7,037 nucleotides of DNA, taken from contig JADGGF010000231.1 of NCBI GenBank assembly GCA_019690055.1, positions 1-7,037 of the forward strand, read 5' to 3'. The notes beneath the pieces were generated by a model, which did not search any database, was not told the origin of the DNA, and worked only from the letters and a program-made list of their open reading frames with translations. Below are positions 4,764 to 7,037 of the stretch, one piece after another. A program made the position numbers and the translations under genes. The DNA is from Micromonosporaceae bacterium (GTDB lineage Bacteria; Actinomycetota; Actinomycetes; Mycobacteriales; Micromonosporaceae). Within the stretch, counting starts at the first letter, position 1. Each line of letters starts with the position of its first letter.

Positions 4764-5992
4764 CCGGCGCCCGGCGCCCGGGGACCGCCAGGGCAGCGGC
4801 CCGGCCCGCCGGTGCGGCGGGTCGGGGAGCGCCAGCGCTGAACCTCGGCCTCGCCACGGCCGGGTTCATGCTGAACTTCTGGGCGTGGGCGCTGCTCGGC
4901 CCACTCGGCCCCGGCATCAGGGAACGGCTCGACCTCAGTTTTGCCGCCCAGTCCCTGCTGGTCGCCGTGCCCGTGGTGGTCGGCTCGCTCGGCCGCATCC
5001 CGGTTGGCGTGCTGACCGACCGGCTCGGCGCCCGGGTCATGTTCCCGCTGGTGAGCCTGGCCACCATCGTCCCGGTGCTTACGCTCGGCTTCGTCTCGTC
5101 CTATCCGGCGCTGGTCGCCTGTGGGTTCTTCCTCGGCATCGGCGGAACCGCCTTCGCCGTCGGCGTCCCGCACGTGTCCAACTGGTACCCGCCGCAACGC
5201 CGGGGTGCGGCCCTGGGCATCTTCGGCATCGGCATGGGCGGCACCGCGATCGCCAACTTCACCACCGTCCGCCTCGCCGACCAGTACGGCTACCAAACTC
5301 CGTTCCTGGTCGTCACCGCGCTCCTCGCCGCCTACGCCGCCGTGTCGTTCCTCCTGCTGCGCGAACCGCCCGGCCGCCAACGACCGACCACGACCGCATG
5401 GACGCGCACCGCCGACGTGGCCCGGCTGAGCGTGACCTGGCAGCTCTGCTTCCTCTACGCCGTCGGGTTCGGTGGGTTCGTGGCCTTCAGCGTCTACCTC
5501 CCCGCCTACCTGCGTATCGCCTACGGCCTGACGCCGAACGACGCTGCGCTCCGGACCGCCGGGTTCGTGGTGCTCGCGGTCATCGCCCGCCCGGTCGGCG
5601 GTTGGCTGTCCGACCGGTTCCACCCCGTGCCCGTCCTGATGTGGTGCTTCGGCGCCACGGCGCTGTTCGCCGTCGTCCAGGCCTTTGAGCCGATGCTGAT
5701 GCCAACGGCCACGATCGCCTTCCTCAGCATGGCCGCGCTGCTCGGGGCGGCCAGCGGTGCGGTGTTCGCTCTCGTGGGCCGCGTCGCCCCCGCCGACAAG
5801 GTTGGCTCCGTCACCGGGTTCGTCGGTGCCGCCGGCGGGTTGGGCGGATTCGTTCCGCCGCTCATCATGGGCTGGGTCTACGGGCTGGAGCACTCGTACG
5901 CGATCGGCCTGATGCTGCTCTCCGATGTCGCCCTGGCCGCGGCCGTCTACACCGCCGTGCGGATGCGTCACCAGGCTGCCAGCCAGGCGTAG
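4760..5992 (+). CDS. narK: NarK-type nitrate/nitrite transporter (MFS)
   Basis: This 410-residue major facilitator protein should have 12 membrane helices. It belongs to the nitrate/nitrite porter branch: the signature GTAFAVGVPHVSNWYPPQRR (129-148) runs into GAALGIFGIGMGGTA, and a related Gly-rich block, GSVTGFVGAAGGLGGFVPP, occurs in the second half. R79 (SLGRIPVG) and R277 (VIARPVGGWLSDR) sit where the substrate-binding arginines of helices 2 and 8 lie in E. coli NarK (R89, R305). It imports nitrate by proton symport or in exchange for nitrite; which mode cannot be read from sequence. The GTG start is chosen because GGAGGA (4749-4754) lies five bases upstream and it overlaps the stop of the narI fossil; the frame is open further upstream but not conserved. 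The first 25 residues are Ala/Arg/Gly-rich and cytoplasmic. moeA follows after 22 bases, so an operon is likely. Confidence 0.92.
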   Translation: MTGARRPGTARAAARPAGAAGRGAPALNLGLATAGFMLNFWAWALLGPLGPGIRERLDLSFAAQSLLVAVPVVVGSLGRIPVGVLTDRLGARVMFPLVSLATIVPVLTLGFVSSYPALVACGFFLGIGGTAFAVGVPHVSNWYPPQRRGAALGIFGIGMGGTAIANFTTVRLADQYGYQTPFLVVTALLAAYAAVSFLLLREPPGRQRPTTTAWTRTADVARLSVTWQLCFLYAVGFGGFVAFSVYLPAYLRIAYGLTPNDAALRTAGFVVLAVIARPVGGWLSDRFHPVPVLMWCFGATALFAVVQAFEPMLMPTATIAFLSMAALLGAASGAVFALVGRVAPADKVGSVTGFVGAAGGLGGFVPPLIMGWVYGLEHSYAIGLMLLSDVALAAAVYTAVRMRHQAASQA

Positions 5993-6014
5993 CCTGTCCA
6001 GAAGGGAGGGTGCG

Positions 6015-7037
6015 ATGACCGCGACGATCAGCGACGGGTCGTCCGTCGACCGGCGGAGCACCCCTATGTCGTGGCCCGACGCCCGCACCCTGGCCCACCG
6101 GCTGGCCGACCCGTTGCCGGCCGAGACCGTGCCGCTCGCCCACGCCGGCGGCCGGACCCTGGCCCGACCGGTGTTGGCGGCCGTCGACGTGCCCGCCTTC
6201 GACAACGCCGCCATGGACGGTTACGCCGTACGGGGGACCGGCCCGTGGCGCATCGTCGGCCGTGTCCTCGCCGGACACCCGATGCACACGCCGCTGTCCG
6301 ACGGGCAGGCGGTCGAGATCGCCACCGGTGCACCCGTGCCGCCCGGCACCGAACGCGTCCTGCGCTACGAGGACAGCCACCGCGACGCGGACGTGGTGTA
6401 TGGCGCCGTGGATGGGCCGCGCACCCACATCCGGCGGGCCGGCGAGTACGTCGCCGCCGGGCAGGAGGTCCTGGCCACCGGCGAGGTGCTCCGTCCGGCG
6501 GCCCTCGGTCTGGCGGCCAGCGTCGGCGTCGACACGGTGACCGTACGCCGGCGGCCCCGGGTGCGCGTCCTCGTCACCGGCGACGAGGTCGTCGCCGCCG
6601 GGGCGCCGGCTCCGGGCATGGTCCGCGACGCCATCGGCCCCACCCTGGCCGCCCTGCTGCCGGCCTGGGGAGCCGAGCTCGACATCGTCGAATACGTGCC
6701 CGACGCGCAGGCCGCCGTGACCCGCGCCGTGGCCACCTCACTGTCCGCTGTGGACGTTACCCTGGTCGGGGGCGCGTGCTCCGTCGGACCGGCGGACCAT
6801 CTGCACCGCGTCCTGCGTGACCTCGACGCCGCCGTCCACATCGACGGGGTCGCCTGCCGGCCCGGCCATCCGCAGGTGCTCGCCCAGACCGGGGCACGGT
6901 GGATCGTCGGGCTGCCCGGCAACCCGTTCGCCGCCCTCGTCGCCGCCACCACCATCGTCTGGCCACTGCTGACCGGGCTCGCCGGGCAACCCCTTCCCCC
7001 GCTACCCCGGGCCGCGCTGTGCGGCCCCGCACCGGCC
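6015..7037 (+). CDS. moeA: MoeA, molybdopterin molybdenumtransferase (3' end missing)
   Basis: The gene runs off the right edge; 341 codons are visible without a stop. MoeA inserts molybdate into adenylylated molybdopterin to make the active Mo-cofactor used by NarG and other molybdoenzymes. Family blocks appear in order: PAFDNAAMDGYAVR (60-73), ATGAPVPPGTERV (103-115), VTGDEVVAAG (187-196), DAIGPTLAALL (205-215), GGACSVGPADH (252-262) and CRPGHP with VGLPGNPFAAL (281-308). D68, T104, E191 and D261 appear to match the functionally important D59, T100, E188 and D228 of E. coli MoeA. Differences from the usual motifs are VGG in place of SGG before CSVG, and R282 where many members have Lys in KPG. 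The ATG at 6015 follows GGGAGGG by four bases. An internal ATG at 6066, with GGAG upstream, would start exactly where family homology begins and is a real alternative. It lies 22 bases after narK and probably serves the same operon. Confidence 0.9.
   Translation, partial: MTATISDGSSVDRRSTPMSWPDARTLAHRLADPLPAETVPLAHAGGRTLARPVLAAVDVPAFDNAAMDGYAVRGTGPWRIVGRVLAGHPMHTPLSDGQAVEIATGAPVPPGTERVLRYEDSHRDADVVYGAVDGPRTHIRRAGEYVAAGQEVLATGEVLRPAALGLAASVGVDTVTVRRRPRVRVLVTGDEVVAAGAPAPGMVRDAIGPTLAALLPAWGAELDIVEYVPDAQAAVTRAVATSLSAVDVTLVGGACSVGPADHLHRVLRDLDAAVHIDGVACRPGHPQVLAQTGARWIVGLPGNPFAALVAATTIVWPLLTGLAGQPLPPLPRAALCGPAPA

Noticed and set aside
4628..6214. A 528-codon minus-strand open frame opposite narK.
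   Set aside because: It is a mirror of narK codon bias; His/Gly/Glu/Arg-rich with no recognisable domain, while the plus strand has full NarK signatures.
1..7037. Searched for CRISPR arrays, rRNA and complete tRNA genes, and phage or defence genes.
   Set aside because: No regularly spaced repeats, RNA gene signatures or relevant protein motifs were seen; the content is explained by nitrate respiration genes plus one IS remnant.

Overview
The window is high-GC DNA with strong G/C preference at third codon positions, GTG as well as ATG starts, purine-rich ribosome binding sites and overlapping stop/start codons. Together with the protein types this points to an actinomycete; a Micromonosporaceae-like host is my best guess from overall flavour, not something the sequence proves. 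The theme is dissimilatory nitrate respiration: the distal end of a membrane-bound nitrate reductase operon plus accessory genes for transport, a cysteine-rich DGC-domain protein and molybdenum cofactor synthesis.

Left part (1-1381): the 3' end of narJ (NarGHI assembly chaperone) overlaps narI (diheme cytochrome b subunit) by ATGA. narI is followed by a strongly structured palindromic terminator region. narG and narH presumably lie just outside the left edge.

Middle (1382-2593): a convergent gene for a small two-helix membrane protein with a Cys-containing outer loop (minus strand), then a broken ISL3-type transposase remnant (minus strand, two frame changes and an internal deletion), then about 250 bp without a confident gene. 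That stretch holds an unrecognised open frame, a DosR-like palindrome and a perfect 8-bp inverted repeat just upstream of the next gene. This part looks like a site where mobile DNA landed next to the nar operon.

Right part (2594-7037): a TDT/TehA/SLAC1-type anion transporter (plus), a convergent DGC-domain protein (minus), and a divergent 199-bp region. An operon-like run on the plus strand follows: a fossil narI 3' end, narK (nitrate/nitrite transporter; its GTG start overlaps the stop of the fossil as GTGA) and moeA (molybdopterin molybdenumtransferase, running off the right edge).

Putting it together: NarK moves nitrate in and nitrite out, NarGHI reduces nitrate with quinol electrons, NarJ helps insert the cofactor, and MoeA makes the Mo-cofactor that NarG needs. 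The TDT protein may be a further anion route. Two palindromes resembling the actinobacterial hypoxia/NO regulator (DosR/DevR) box lie about 80-90 bp upstream of the TDT and DGC genes and could tie the accessory genes to oxygen limitation. The most informative oddities are the narI fossil fused by overlap to narK, the pair of DosR-like boxes, and a 19-bp tandem direct repeat upstream of narK.
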